Below, piece by piece: positions 9,388 through 18,402 of a stretch of 64,000 bases of DNA. The number at the start of each line of letters is the position of its first letter. The stretch's first letter is position 1. Source of the DNA: Nocardioides sambongensis (GTDB lineage: Bacteria; Actinomycetota; Actinomycetes; Propionibacteriales; Nocardioidaceae); the NCBI RefSeq assembly GCF_006494815.1, contig NZ_CP041091.1:4168501-4232500 (forward strand). Direction: 5' to 3'. The notes below the pieces were generated by a model that ran no database searches, was not told the DNA's origin, and was given only the letters and a program-made list of their open reading frames with translations. Made by a program: the position numbers and the translations under genes.

Positions 9388-10680
9388 ATGACTACAATTA
9401 CCCAGCCCAGCCGCCAGCTTCACGACCGCCGGTTCGGCCTCAAGTCCCGGATCGCCGCTTTGGTGGTGGCCGGCGGTGTTGCGCTCAGTGCCTGTGGGGC
9501 CGGCACCGCCAGCGAGTCAACTGCCAGTTCCTCGAACTCGTCGAGCGTCAGCACATCGGCGGCGACCAGCACGAGCACCAGCACCACGACCAGCGACGCG
9601 ACGACCACGGCAGAGACGATCTCGTCAACCGCAGAGGCGGCCGAGGCGTTCTTTGCCACCTTGAGTGAGGAGCAGCGCGAGGCGGTGCTCTATGCCTACG
9701 ACGACGAGACGAAGACGACGTCGTGGACCAACTTCCCCGTGACGTTCGTGGAGCGCGCCGGACTCAACCTCACCAACCTGGCCGAGGAGCAGCAGGAGGC
9801 GGCGATGGCGGTGCTTGAGGCGCTGCTAAGTGAGGAGGCGTACGCGACCGCTGTCGGGATCATGAACGGTGATGTCTACCTGCTGGAGAACAGCTCCAGC
9901 ACGGAGTCGTCGCTGGGCCAGTACTACATCGCCTTCTTCGGCGACCCGTCCGAGACCGAGTCCTGGTCGGTGCAGTTCGGAGGCCACCACCTTGGCATCA
10001 ACGCCGACCTGAACGGCTCGGCCTCCGGCGCTGCCGGCGCGATCACCTTCGCTCCCTCGCACCTGGGCGTCCAGCCGGCCGTCTACACCAACGAGGACGG
10101 GGAGGAGGTCCAGCCATTTGACGGGATCTACACCGACGCGTTCGCGTTCTTCGACTCCCTGACGACCGAGCAGAAGGCCACGCTGACCTCCGGTGAGGTG
10201 AGCATGTGCTCGCCAGGCGACACCTGCGACTTCGCGACCGGCTCTGGCCTGACCGGCTCGGACCTCTCCGACGAGCAGGAGCAGCTGCTCTTGGAGGTGA
10301 TCGCCAACTGGGCCGGGATGGCTGACGAGGAGACCACCGCCACCGAGCTGGCCGAGATCGAGGCCACGCTGGACGAGACCGTGATCGCCTGGTCCGGCGA
10401 GACGACCTACGACATGACCTCTGGCGACGGCATCTCCTTCTCGGTCTCCGGCCCGAATGTCTATGTGGCCTTCCAGGCCCAAGACGGCTCCGCCGGCGCC
10501 GACGTCGACGGGGTCAGCACCTCCGGTTGGGGCCACGTGCACACCATCTACCGCGACCCCACCAACGACTACGCCGGCAGCGTCACTCAGCAGGCCGCCA
10601 GCGGCGGCTTGGACGGCGGAGAGATGGGCGCCCCGGCGTCCGGCGAGATGCCCGACGGCCCGCCCGGCGACGAGAGCTGA
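9388..10680 (+). CDS. DUF3500-family lipoprotein
   Basis: A 430-residue protein with a lipoprotein signal: Arg-rich start, hydrophobic IAALVVAGGVALSAC with lipobox Cys36, and then a Ser/Thr-rich linker to about residue 90. The body shows DUF3500 hallmarks: QREAVLYAY near the start, W-x-VQFGGHHLGI, an FAPSHLGVQPA stretch and a late WGHVHTIYRDPTNDY. The family is of unknown function, often secreted, with conserved His and Asp that could bind metal. I chose the ATG at 9388 over an upstream in-frame start because it places the lipobox correctly. It is intact but lies amid transposon debris, so it is likely cargo. Confidence 0.85.
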   Translation: MTTITQPSRQLHDRRFGLKSRIAALVVAGGVALSACGAGTASESTASSSNSSSVSTSAATSTSTSTTTSDATTTAETISSTAEAAEAFFATLSEEQREAVLYAYDDETKTTSWTNFPVTFVERAGLNLTNLAEEQQEAAMAVLEALLSEEAYATAVGIMNGDVYLLENSSSTESSLGQYYIAFFGDPSETESWSVQFGGHHLGINADLNGSASGAAGAITFAPSHLGVQPAVYTNEDGEEVQPFDGIYTDAFAFFDSLTTEQKATLTSGEVSMCSPGDTCDFATGSGLTGSDLSDEQEQLLLEVIANWAGMADEETTATELAEIEATLDETVIAWSGETTYDMTSGDGISFSVSGPNVYVAFQAQDGSAGADVDGVSTSGWGHVHTIYRDPTNDYAGSVTQQAASGGLDGGEMGAPASGEMPDGPPGDES

Positions 10681-11099
10681 GGCTCCTCGCAAGCTGCCTT
10701 GGCCCAAACAGCGCCCGGAAGGAACCGCCGTGCAAGATCACCGATCAGCAACTCATTAGGCGCCGCAGGCGGTGCTGCTAGAGAAGGTGCACGAGGTCGC
10801 AGACGCGCGGCCCGGAACACGCCGGGCACGTCGTCCGCTGCCACCGGGGGCAATGAGCGAGGCGAGCTCGAAGAAGGCGGTCGGCGGGGTCAAGGTGCTC
10901 GGCTCATCTGGTCGCGGACGGGTCACCGACGCCGTGCTGGCAGCCCTGGAACCGGCACCGGAGGACCTGCCGCTGATGGGTCGAATCGGATTGGCGTCGA
11001 CCGCATCGACCGCATCGCCTGCAGCGGCCACGGCGTCGGTGCCCAGCACCTCGGCTGGGTCACCGTCGACGAGTGTGATGGCCCGAGTCTGCGTCCGAT
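10681..11099. other. Unassigned accessory DNA
   Basis: Several overlapping open frames on both strands, all rich in Ala, Arg and Ser, none with a recognisable motif or ribosome site. It may contain the eroded front of the recombinase fragment that follows. Confidence 0.4.
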
Positions 11100-11175
11100 C
11101 TGATCCGCCTGTGCACGGTCGAGGGCATGAAGGTCGTCAAGGCCAAGAACCGGCTGAAGGGCAAGCAGCCCTGGC
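11100..11175 (+). pseudogene. Serine recombinase (resolvase) fragment
   Basis: The frame reads LIRLCTVEGMKVVKAKNRLKGKQP, the characteristic end of the catalytic domain of resolvase/invertase proteins (typically REGMxxAKxxGRLRGKQPKL). The N-terminal catalytic Ser region and the C-terminal HTH are not found next to it. A short direct repeat of GTGGATTCC follows at about 11202-11225. Confidence 0.65.
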
Positions 11176-11391
11176 CTGGCGATTCGCTCGCCTTAGGGAA
11201 TCGTGGATTCCGTGGATTCCGTGGATCCGCCGACAGGGTCTGGCCAGCCGGCCAGGTCGATCCGACCCAGGTCGTTCTCGCCAGATGCGATTCTCGGCGC
11301 GCGTTCGGCCAACGAATCGCCCGAGTCGCGGCATGGTTGTGCGCTTCGTCTCGAGCGGGCCGGCTGCCTGCACGGCCCGTGCCAGTCCGAT

Positions 11392-12184
11392 TGTCGACGA
11401 CGCTCGGAAACGAGGCCGTTCCGTCGCTCGAAAACGAGGCCACCGGTTCGTCGAGTTCTAGTCTGCCGGGTCTTGGGTTCTGATGCTGGGCAGGGTGTCG
11501 ATCCCGCGGTTGCGTCTGGCGCCCTTCGGGGTGAGGACGTCGGCGTGGTGGACCACGCGGTCGATCATGGCGGCGGCGACGGCTCGGTCGCCGAAGACGC
11601 CGCCCCAACCGCTAAACGGCAGGTTCGATGTGAGGATCAGCGACGCATGCTCGTACCTCGACGAGACGAGCTGGAAGAACAGGTTTGCGGCGTCTTGCTC
11701 GAAGGGTAAGTAGCCGACCTCGTCGACGATGATCTGCCCGTAGCGACGCAGCTGTGCGAGCTCTTGCGGAAGTCGGCCGGCGCGGTGGGCGTCGGTCAGC
11801 CGAGTGACCCAGTCGACGGCGGTGGCGAACAGGACGCGGTGGCCGTGGTTCGCGGCAGCGATTCCCAGACCGGTGGCCAGGTGGGTCTTTGCCGGTACCG
11901 GGCGGGCCGAGGAGCACGACGTTGCGGGCTTCGGTCAGGAATCCGCCGGATGCGAGGGACGCGATCTGTTGGCGGACCGCGGGTTGGGCGTCCCAGTCGA
12001 ACTCCTCGATCGTCTTCCTCGCGGCGAACCCGGCGGCGCGGATACGCAGCTGGGCACCCGACGCGTTCCTTGCGGCGACCTCGCGGTCCAGGACCGCGGC
12101 GAGGTACTCCTCGTGGGTCCAGCCGGCATCGCGGGCATGGTCGGCCAGTCGTGCTGCCGCTTCGGTGATCCGGGGTGCCTTCAC
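11392..12184 (-). mobile_element. IS21-family element remnant (right part only)
   Basis: The helper gene istB lies at the end of the piece. Beyond its stop are two near-identical 16-bp direct repeats, GCTCGGAAACGAGGCC (11402-11417) and GCTCGAAAACGAGGCC (11426-11441), which resemble the multiple terminal repeats of IS21 elements, with a possible TG terminus at 11392. The larger istA transposase that should precede istB is absent; a plus-strand gene remnant abuts the istB start. Boundaries are inferred. Confidence 0.6.
11458..12184 (-). pseudogene. IstB-like ATP-binding helper of IS21, frameshifted
   Basis: The N-terminus (EAAARLADHARDAGWTHEEY, ARKTIEEFDWDAQP) and the Walker A GPPGTGK are typical IstB. 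An extra A straight after the Walker Lys shifts the frame; the other frame then reads THLATGLGIA, IIVDEVGYLPF (Walker B), ILTSNLPFSGWG and a normal C-terminus ending at a TAG at 11458. IstB stimulates IstA through ATP-dependent target choice. With the frameshift and no istA the element is dead. Confidence 0.85.
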
Positions 12185-12861
12185 CGCCGACGCCGCAAGC
12201 GAGCTCCAGTCGCGCTTCGACGCAGAACGTCAGGTCGCACGCGCGACCTGGCGCTGCGTCGACGACCCGGCATGGTGGGACCGGGCGAGCGCGACAGAGA
12301 TCGCTAGCTCCTATCAGTCCGCGGCATCGTGGCGTCACGTCGACCCGAGGCCGCTCGCATTGAGCAGGTCGTGGCGGATCAGGTTCGTGAACGCTATGAC
12401 CTCGACGTGCGTGGGCTTGAGGGCGTGGGTGGCGTCGAGTCCGAACTCGGACGGGTCGCAGAAGAACGGGCGAAAGCCGCGAAGGACGCCGCTGAAGCGG
12501 CGCGGCTCGCTGAAGAGGCGGACCGGGCAGACCAGCAGGCCCAGGCCGCCGCGGACCGCGAGCCTGACGACCGGCATTCCGCCGGCCACGAGGGCACAGA
12601 CGTTGATCCAGGCGACCGAGTCCAGGACGTGAAGGAGACCGACGAACCCGGTACCGCGGCCGCCGACAAGGAAGCCCACCAGAACGAGCGCGACGACCTC
12701 GACAAGAAGGCCGGCACCCTGGGACTCAGCTGAACGACGCGCAGCGGCCGCCGACCACCTCGACTCCAAGATCGACGATCCCAAGGTCGTCGATGCGTGG
12801 ATGCGCGCTGATACCGCCCAAGGCAAGCCTTCTGCCGAAGCGACAGCCGGTGCTGGTGCAC
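12177..12861 (+). pseudogene. Coiled-coil accessory protein of unknown function, broken by two frameshifts and an IS1634 insertion
   Basis: Three frames join into one protein: ELQSRFDAERQVARATW, DDPAWWDRASATEIA and SYQSAASWRHVDP; then ARIEQVVADQVRERYDLDV followed by an Ala/Glu/Arg-rich helix; then ADHLDSKIDDPKVVDAWMR. Single-base slips occur near 12353 and 12719. The reading frame runs into the terminal repeat of the IS1634 element at 12862, so the end of the gene is lost. The protein looks soluble and largely helical. I do not recognise the family; such Ala/Glu-rich proteins are common on actinobacterial plasmids. Confidence 0.55.
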
Positions 12862-14528
12862 ACCTGACTTGCACAGGTCGGGCGTGATTCTGGGGCCGGC
12901 TCAGCGTTTGCGCTGGTCAGGGCCGGTGCGGGTGTCGGTGGTGACACACTAAGCGGCTACGTTTCCGGGGTGGTGTTCCTGCGGAAGGTGAAGACGGCCT
13001 CGGGCGCGACGGCCGTGCAGATCGCCCGCCGGGAACATCGACGCGACGTCGTCATCGAGCATTTGGGTTCCGCGCACACCGAAGCCGAGCTCGCGGCGTT
13101 GATGCAGGTCGGGCGCCGCAAGATCGAGGAAGGCCAAGGCGTTCTCGACCTCGGACTGGAGCCCGAGCAGGATCCGCGCGCCACGATCGTGCAGGCCAAG
13201 GCCTCGCGGCTGCTGGTCGCGGTCATCGAGTCGGCGTGGCAGACATTGGGGTTCGGTGTGATCAACGACGAGGCGTTCTTCCAGCTCGTGCTGGCCCGGA
13301 TCGTCGAGCCGACGTCGATGCTGGATGCCGGGCGGGTGCTGAGCGAGCTCGGCCTCACGCCTGCGCACCGCAACACCTTCAGCGCCACCCTGCGCCGTGC
13401 CGGACAGCGCGGCTACCGCGACCAGATCGCGGCCGCCTGCTTCCGCGATGCCACCGCGTGGGGTGACGTGTCGCTGTGTCTCTATGACGTGACGACGCTG
13501 TACTTCGAGGCCGAGAAGGAAGACGACCTCAGGAAGGTCGGCTACTCCAAAGAACGCCGTGTCGATCCCCAGGTCGTCGTCGGGCTCCTGGTCGACCGGC
13601 GCGGTTTCCCGCTCGAGATCGGCTGTTTCGAGGGCAACAAGGCCGAGACGCTCACGATGATCCCGATCATCAAGGCCTTCCAGAAGCGCCACGGCGTGAG
13701 CGACATGGCTGTCGTCGCTGATGCCGGGATGCTGTCCGCGACCAACCTGCGCGAACTCGACCAAGCCGGTCTGCGGTTCATCGTCGGCTCCCGGGTGACC
13801 AAGGCGCCGGTCGATCTGGAGTCCCACTTCCGCTGGCACGGCGACGCCCTCAGCGACGGGCAACTCATCGACACGATCACCCCGAAGAACCGACGCAGCA
13901 TCGAGAACGACACGAAGAAGAAGCGCGAGCCGGTCTGGGACCCGGAACAGCACCCGGGATCCTGGCGGGCGGTGTGGGCCTACTCGGCCAAACGCGCCGC
14001 CCGTGACGGCAAGACGCTGACCCTGCAGGAGAACCGCGCCAAGGAAGTCATCGCGGGCGAGAAGACCGCCCGGACACCGCGGTTCGTCAAGACCACCAAC
14101 GGCACCAAGACACTCGATGAGGCGTCCTTGACGCGGGCACGTCGGCTGGTCGGGCTGAAGGGCTACGTCACCAACATCCCCGCAGGCGTGATGGACCCCG
14201 ACGAGGTCATCGGCAGCTACCACGACCTGTGGCGCGTTGAGCAGTCGTTCCGGATGTCCAAGACCGACCTACGCGCCCGGCCGATGTTCCACCACAAGCG
14301 CGAATCGATCGAAGCCCACCTCACCATCGTGTTCGCCGCGCTCGCCGTCGCGCGCTACCTCCAGCAACGCAGCGGCGTCAGCATCAAGAAGCTCGTCCAG
14401 ACCCTGCGCCCGCTGCAGGAGATCACAGTCAGCGTCGCCGGCCAGTCGATCGCCGCCCAACCACAGATCCCGCCCGAGGCCCAAGAACTCATCGACCGCG
14501 TGACCCACTAAGTCTGTGCAACTCAGGT
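12862..14528 (+). mobile_element. IS1634-family insertion sequence, apparently intact
   Basis: Terminal inverted repeats of about 15 bp: ACCTGACTTGCACAG on the left and ACCTGAGTTGCACAG read inward from the right, differing at one base. The element is about 1667 bp with a single transposase gene. No clear target duplication is visible, because the right flank is only 5 bp before the second IS3 copy. Confidence 0.8.
12970..14511 (+). CDS. IS1634-family transposase
   Basis: A 513-residue DDE transposase of the IS4/IS1634 type. The first Asp lies in LYDVTTLYFE, the second in VVADAGML, and the C-terminal YxxLWRVEQSFRMSKTDL region carries the Glu signature of this superfamily. HLTIVFAALAVARYLQ near the end is also characteristic. 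It starts at GTG 12970. No interruption is seen, so this may be one of the few active transposases here. Confidence 0.92.
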   Translation: MVFLRKVKTASGATAVQIARREHRRDVVIEHLGSAHTEAELAALMQVGRRKIEEGQGVLDLGLEPEQDPRATIVQAKASRLLVAVIESAWQTLGFGVINDEAFFQLVLARIVEPTSMLDAGRVLSELGLTPAHRNTFSATLRRAGQRGYRDQIAAACFRDATAWGDVSLCLYDVTTLYFEAEKEDDLRKVGYSKERRVDPQVVVGLLVDRRGFPLEIGCFEGNKAETLTMIPIIKAFQKRHGVSDMAVVADAGMLSATNLRELDQAGLRFIVGSRVTKAPVDLESHFRWHGDALSDGQLIDTITPKNRRSIENDTKKKREPVWDPEQHPGSWRAVWAYSAKRAARDGKTLTLQENRAKEVIAGEKTARTPRFVKTTNGTKTLDEASLTRARRLVGLKGYVTNIPAGVMDPDEVIGSYHDLWRVEQSFRMSKTDLRARPMFHHKRESIEAHLTIVFAALAVARYLQQRSGVSIKKLVQTLRPLQEITVSVAGQSIAAQPQIPPEAQELIDRVTH

Positions 14529-14542
14529 CTCCGTGTCACGCG

Positions 14543-15541
14543 TCAAGAAGTTGGCAGGGATTTCTTGATTTCAAAGGTGGGGATGGTCGGGCTGGCGGTC
14601 CCGAAGTGGACCTCGGCGGGCCGGTTCCACGCCAGGGCCTCGTGAGGTCGGATGGTGTTGTACTCGACCCGGTACTCCTCGGCGTGCTTGGCGAGCATGA
14701 CGGCGTCGTCGATCTCGTCGATGTAGAGCCGCTCGTACTTCAAGGTCCCGAACCCGCGTTCGCGAGACCCGTTCTGCCCTGGCGTCCGCACCCGCGTGCG
14801 GACATGGGCCAGTTCGGGGTGGTCGAGGATGAACTTCTCGAACCGGAACGACCGGAACGGGCCACCGTTGTCGGTCACGATCGTGACCACCGGCAACAGC
14901 TCGCCGGTCTCGACACCGACAGGGCAGTCCTCGACCAGCGGATGCCCGAACAGGGCCTCGTAGTCGGCCAACGCGAGCTCGATCGCATCGATGGCGTCGA
15001 ACTGGTTCGCCGTCGGTGACACGTGGAACGGGTACTCATACTTCGACCAGTAATCCCGACACCCCGCCAGCCGCCAGGTCCCGCCCGTGGTGGTCTCGAA
15101 CTCGCTGAAGTCGAGCTGCCAGACCTGGTTCGGCCCCGTCGGGTCGTTCGCGAACGCAGCCTTCCGACGCTCAGCCAGCCTGCGGCGTTCCCGCTGATAC
15201 TGCGCCTGCAGGATCAGCCCTTCCTCGCGCAGTGTCCGCAGCACGGTGGCCTCGGACACGACGTGGCCCTCATGGCGGACCATCGCCCAGATCTTCCGGT
15301 GTCCCCACGCCGTGTGCTTCGTGGCGTACTTCAGGATCACCTCCCGCGCCGCGTCCCTGGCCGGAGCCGGCCACGGGCCCTTCACCGGCGCATCCACTCG
15401 GGCGCGGGCCTGCCAGCGACGCCAGGTCCGCTCGGGCATGTCGATGATCCTGCAGAACCTCGCGGTCGACATGCCCGCCTCGATGCGGATCACCTCGAGG
15501 TCCTCGAAGGGCCCAACCTGCCCTCCGCGGACTTCTTCCAC
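14543..15541 (-). CDS. IS3-family transposase OrfB
   Basis: The complete DDE integrase domain: HTH-like PERTWRRWQAR, WGHRKIWAMVRHEGHVVS, the first Asp in WQLDFSEFE, the second in TIVTDNGGPF and the Glu in GSRERGFGTLKYE, ending KKSLPTS beside the terminal repeat. It is expressed as an OrfAB fusion in this family by -1 frameshifting across the orfA overlap. The frame happens to remain open upstream through the terminal repeat into a truncated host gene, so a much longer artificial product is possible on paper. Confidence 0.88.
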   Translation of the reverse strand: MEEVRGGQVGPFEDLEVIRIEAGMSTARFCRIIDMPERTWRRWQARARVDAPVKGPWPAPARDAAREVILKYATKHTAWGHRKIWAMVRHEGHVVSEATVLRTLREEGLILQAQYQRERRRLAERRKAAFANDPTGPNQVWQLDFSEFETTTGGTWRLAGCRDYWSKYEYPFHVSPTANQFDAIDAIELALADYEALFGHPLVEDCPVGVETGELLPVVTIVTDNGGPFRSFRFEKFILDHPELAHVRTRVRTPGQNGSRERGFGTLKYERLYIDEIDDAVMLAKHAEEYRVEYNTIRPHEALAWNRPAEVHFGTASPTIPTFEIKKSLPTS

Positions 15542-15792
15542 ACCCTCAGCTCGACCGCCGCCTCCCCCAGGGCCTGGGTCAGATCCGCGACCTCGGCCTC
15601 GAACTGCTGCTCTCTGGTCGAGAGCCCGGACCGGCCGGCCGTCAATGCGGTCTTCCCGGCCTCGAGGAACTCGGCCTTCCACCGCCCGATCGACTGTTCC
15701 GACACTTTCTCCTTGCGTGCGGCCTCGGCGATCGTCATCTCGCCGGCCAGCACGCTCATCACGATCCGAATCTTCTGCTCGGCCGGGATCAC
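15490..15792 (-). CDS. IS3-family transposase OrfA, altered start
   Basis: About 100 residues almost identical to OrfA of copy 1 (AARKEKVSEQSIGRWK, EQQFEAEVADLTQAL). The usual ATG is gone: where copy 1 has CCATGG, copy 2 reads CCAAAG, and one G of the following G-run is also lost. Translation would have to begin at the GTG at 15792, shortening the N-terminus by about five residues. Activity is therefore uncertain. Confidence 0.75.
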   Translation of the reverse strand: MIPAEQKIRIVMSVLAGEMTIAEAARKEKVSEQSIGRWKAEFLEAGKTALTAGRSGLSTREQQFEAEVADLTQALGEAAVELRVWKKSAEGRLGPSRTSR

Positions 15793-15866
15793 AGGGGTCT
15801 ACCCAAAGTTCAGATTCTCCTTCAGGACTGACACGACGGTCCTGCCAGGAATCTTGACGCGCGACA

Positions 15867-16721
15867 TCCGCTCGGAGACTCCAAATGCTCGCCGTTGGCT
15901 GCGCCGTGGCTGCAGCTTGGATGAGGTCCGCGCACAGCTGAGCTTCTTCGCGGCTGAGTCCGGCGGACCGGATTCCGGTCGGCAGTCGCGGTGCCTCAAG
16001 GTGCCCGTCTGAGGTCACACGCATCACGGTGCGATCAGCACCGCTCGCTTCCCCCACCATTACGGATACGGCACCGCTCCGGCGCCGCGATCCAACGATC
16101 TCCTCCACTTGGTCCATCTCGTCTTGTGGATCGCCGACGAACACGACTGCTCGGAAGCGGTCAGGGGCATCGGTCTCGGGTTCATCCCGGAGCTCGGCCG
16201 CAATATGTGCCAGCTTCTCTTCGGATGCGTCGGCGTTGTGATGGCGGTGGCGGGATGGCGTGATACCGCTCAACTCCCCGCAGATGCCGAAGGTGTCGAT
16301 CTCGACCAGGGATGACCACGGTTGGAGGGCGAGCTCGGCAACCAGATGCCTCGCGAGGGCGGTGCGCCGATCGCGGGCACCGACCAGCCGAACTGTGCCG
16401 AGTAGTTCGAGGTTGACGAGAATCATGCCCCCTCGTCGGACTGGCCGACGCTCACGAGCAAGGGGAAAGGTGCGAGGTCGTCGGGCGTCGCTTCCTCGAA
16501 GTCGCTCGGATCGGCGCTCCAGATCTCACCGTCTCCCGTCCACGGTGCCGGGAGACAGGCGTCGGCGGTGAACTCAGCCGTGATCTTGTCCGGCCAAACT
16601 CTGATGAGTCGGAGCGGCGGCAGCTCAGCAACCTCTCTCGCCAAGCTACGGAGTCCATGGTCAAGGGCCTCGAGTGGGGCTGCGTTACGCAGGCGGCGAC
16701 GACGTACTCCAGCGCGTTCAC
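15867..16721 (-). pseudogene. BTAD/LysM-type large regulator-like protein, truncated by IS3 copy 2 and frameshifted
   Basis: Frames join as REVAELPPLRLIRV, then LPAPWTGDGEIWSADP and PFPLLVSVGQSDEGA, and after a one-base slip near 16424 ILVNLELLGTVRLVGARDRR and ALARHLVAELALQPWSSLVE with IDTFGI next. This order (xLPPLRLIRV, PAPW, LVSxG, LVNLE, LARHLVAELA) is known from long actinobacterial proteins annotated as LysM or bacterial transcriptional activator domain proteins, often plasmid- or ICE-borne. The 3' part is cut by the IS at 15866. A second GTG frame at 16721 would be the start region. Function is lost. Confidence 0.65.
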
Positions 16722-16867
16722 GCCTCCGCCAGTCGCAGCAGTACGGCGGTCACCGTCACGGTGACGGTGTCAGCCTCACTGTCATCCCTGGTCGTCGGCA
16801 GCAACCCCGAACCCGGCTTTGCGTACGAAATCGCACGGATGGTCTCGGCAGCCGATGTAGCAAGTCT
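16718..16867 (-). pseudogene. C-terminal end of an unknown gene, cut by IS630 copy A
   Basis: The minus-strand frame reads TSAAETIRAISYAKPGSGLL, then a run of alternating Thr/Val (TVTVTVTAVLLRLAEA) to a TGA that overlaps the GTG of the next remnant. The GTGA overlap suggests a former operon. The upstream part has been separated by the IS630 insertion at 16868. No family is recognised. Confidence 0.4.
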
Positions 16868-17992
16868 CTAGTGGCGCGCATTTGAAGTAGTTGGACGGTT
16901 GGCCTTTGCGAGGATCTGGTCAGCTGTCTTGGTCCAGACGAACGGGTGGGAGCGGTCGTTCCAGCTGTCGATGAAGGCGCGGATCTTGGCGTTGAGGTCC
17001 TTGACGGACTTGAAGACGCCGCGGCGGATGGCTTGTCGCTCGACGATGCCGAACCAGACCTCGACGAGGTTCATCCACGAGGCGTGGGTTGGGGTGAAGT
17101 GCACGACGAACCGCGGGTGCTCGGCCAGCCAGGCGCGGACGTTCGCGTGCTTGTGCGCGGCGTAGTTGTCCATCACCAGATGCAACTCCACCGGGACGCC
17201 GTCGGCGTCGACCACGTGGCGGTAGGTCCGCTCGATCTGGCGCAGGAACGCCAGGAACTCTTGGTGGCGGTGTCGCTTCTTGAGCGCCGCGGCGACCTGT
17301 CCGGTGGCGATGTCGAGAGCGGCGAACAGCGTCGAGGTGCCGTGGCGATAGTAGTCGTGCGACCTGCGTTCGATCCGGCCCTCTTGCATGGGCAGTATCG
17401 GCACGGTTCGGTCCAGCGCCTGGATCTGGGACTTCTCATCGACGCACAACACGATCGCGTTCTCCGGCGGGGCCAGGTACAAGCCGCAGATGTCGGTGAC
17501 CTTCCCGACCAGTTCGGGGTCGGTGGAGAACCGGAACGACTCGGCCTTCCACGGCTTGATCCCGTACGAGCGCCAGGCCCGCTGGATCGTCGAGGCGCTG
17601 ACCTTGATCCTGGCTGCAAGCAGGCTGCTCGACCAGTGCGTCACGCCGAGCTTTTTCGGCGGCGGCTTCAACGTCTCGGCCACGATCGCTCGGTGGTCGA
17701 GCTCGCGCGGGCGGCCGGGCTTGGGTGCGTTCGCCAAGCCGGCAATCCCACGCTCCTCGTAGCGACCGCGCCAGTTCAGCACCGTCGTCACTGTCGCGTC
17801 GGTGAGCTCCGCGATCCTCGTGTTCGCCTCGCCATCGGCCGCGAGCAACACGATCCGCGCCCGCTTCGCGGCCGCGGCTCCGAACCGGTCCGATCGAGTC
17901 CTCTGCTCGAGCTCTTCCCGATCACCATCACGTAGGACCAAAGCCGGAGCAGCACGATTCGCCATACCGCATGATTTCAGATCACGAACCAT
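16868..17992 (-). CDS. IS630-family transposase (copy A)
   Basis: A 374-residue protein with an N-terminal winged-helix region (RIAELTDATVTTVLNWRGRY) and a DDE domain: Asp in VLCVDEKSQ, Asp in LVMDNYAAHK and Glu in WMNLVEVWF, which matches the IS630/Tc1 superfamily. The annotated ATG is at 17992; an in-frame ATG at 17965 (MANRAAP) is an equally likely start. The stop codon TAG is partly formed by the TA target duplication. Confidence 0.93.
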   Translation of the reverse strand: MVRDLKSCGMANRAAPALVLRDGDREELEQRTRSDRFGAAAAKRARIVLLAADGEANTRIAELTDATVTTVLNWRGRYEERGIAGLANAPKPGRPRELDHRAIVAETLKPPPKKLGVTHWSSSLLAARIKVSASTIQRAWRSYGIKPWKAESFRFSTDPELVGKVTDICGLYLAPPENAIVLCVDEKSQIQALDRTVPILPMQEGRIERRSHDYYRHGTSTLFAALDIATGQVAAALKKRHRHQEFLAFLRQIERTYRHVVDADGVPVELHLVMDNYAAHKHANVRAWLAEHPRFVVHFTPTHASWMNLVEVWFGIVERQAIRRGVFKSVKDLNAKIRAFIDSWNDRSHPFVWTKTADQILAKANRPTTSNARH

Positions 17993-18016
17993 CTAACTAC
18001 ATACGACGCGCGACAC
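16871..18016 (-). mobile_element. IS630-family insertion sequence, copy A
   Basis: A 1146-bp element bounded by TA on each side (16869-16870 and 18017-18018), the target duplication typical of IS630/Tc1 elements. Ends GTGGCGCGC and GTGTCGCGCG read inward form an imperfect inverted repeat extending over the AGTAGTTGG / TGTAGTTAG region. The sequence appears base-identical to copy B at 21586-22731, indicating very recent transposition or gene conversion. Confidence 0.9.
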
Positions 18017-18019
18017 TAG

Positions 18020-18340
18020 ATTGCGAGACCTCCCCACCAGCGGCCTTCGGGTCGGATCGTGACATCAGCATGAGCGACCCGTTTGCAGAGTGCGTCATAC
18101 CCCCGCCAATCCAGCGGCGGACGGAGCCCCGGATGCAATTAGCCGCCGCGGTGACGAGCGTCGGGCTAGGCCCGAGGCGTACCCAAAAATCAGCAGAAAG
18201 GCCTTCCGAGGAGTGTCGAGGTTCGCCGAGGGGCGAAGGTACGATTCGGAGCACCACCCAGTCGGATCCCAAGCCTGGCTGCAGATTCGGCGAGATTGGG
18301 TCGAGCAGGATCGAGAGATCCCGAGGCATCGAAAGCCTCC
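18020..18340. other. Short accessory stretch before the tRNA-like attachment remnant
   Basis: No gene is assignable. The DNA is less GC-rich than the core and sits between IS630 copy A and the tRNA fragment, so it is probably the outer flank of an old integration event. Confidence 0.4.
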
Positions 18341-18385
18341 TTCCTTCAGAGAAGGCCAGGGGTTCGAATCCCCTCAGCTCCACCA
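18341..18385 (+). other. 3' tRNA fragment with encoded CCA (integration attachment remnant)
   Basis: The segment contains the T-stem and loop AGGGGTTCGAATCCCCT, the acceptor strand CAGCTCC and ACCA. The preceding TTCAGAGAAGGCC fits the 3' side of an anticodon arm and variable loop. No matching 5' half (GGGGCTG-like) lies upstream, so this is not a complete tRNA. The acceptor sequence would pair with GGGGCTG, as in actinobacterial tRNA-Ala; that identity is inferred. An excisionase and integrase follow within 0.5 kb, so this is best read as an att site left by a tRNA-targeting element. Confidence 0.75.
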
Positions 18386-18402
18386 AAATCGCAGGTCAAC
18401 GG

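Larger units (their letters stand above)
14534..15866 (-). mobile_element. IS3-family insertion sequence, copy 2
   Basis: Ends TGTCACGCGTCAAGAAG on the left, and TGTCGCGCGTCAAGATT read inward from the right. The 4-bp sequence TCCG occurs immediately outside both ends (14530-14533 and 15867-15870), which fits a target-site duplication of an IS3 element. Compared with copy 1 the DNA has diverged at many positions, so the two copies did not arise by recent duplication. Confidence 0.85.

Noticed and set aside
10772..11461. A 229-codon plus-strand frame
   Set aside because: No motif or ribosome site, and it runs out of frame across the better-supported recombinase fragment.
14543..16426. A 627-residue fused transposase
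   Set aside because: The N-terminal part is a truncated host gene reading through the IS terminal repeat; the fusion is accidental.
18296..18385. A complete tRNA gene ending at 18385
   Set aside because: The upstream bases do not form a D-arm or an acceptor strand that pairs with CAGCTCC; only the 3' part is present.
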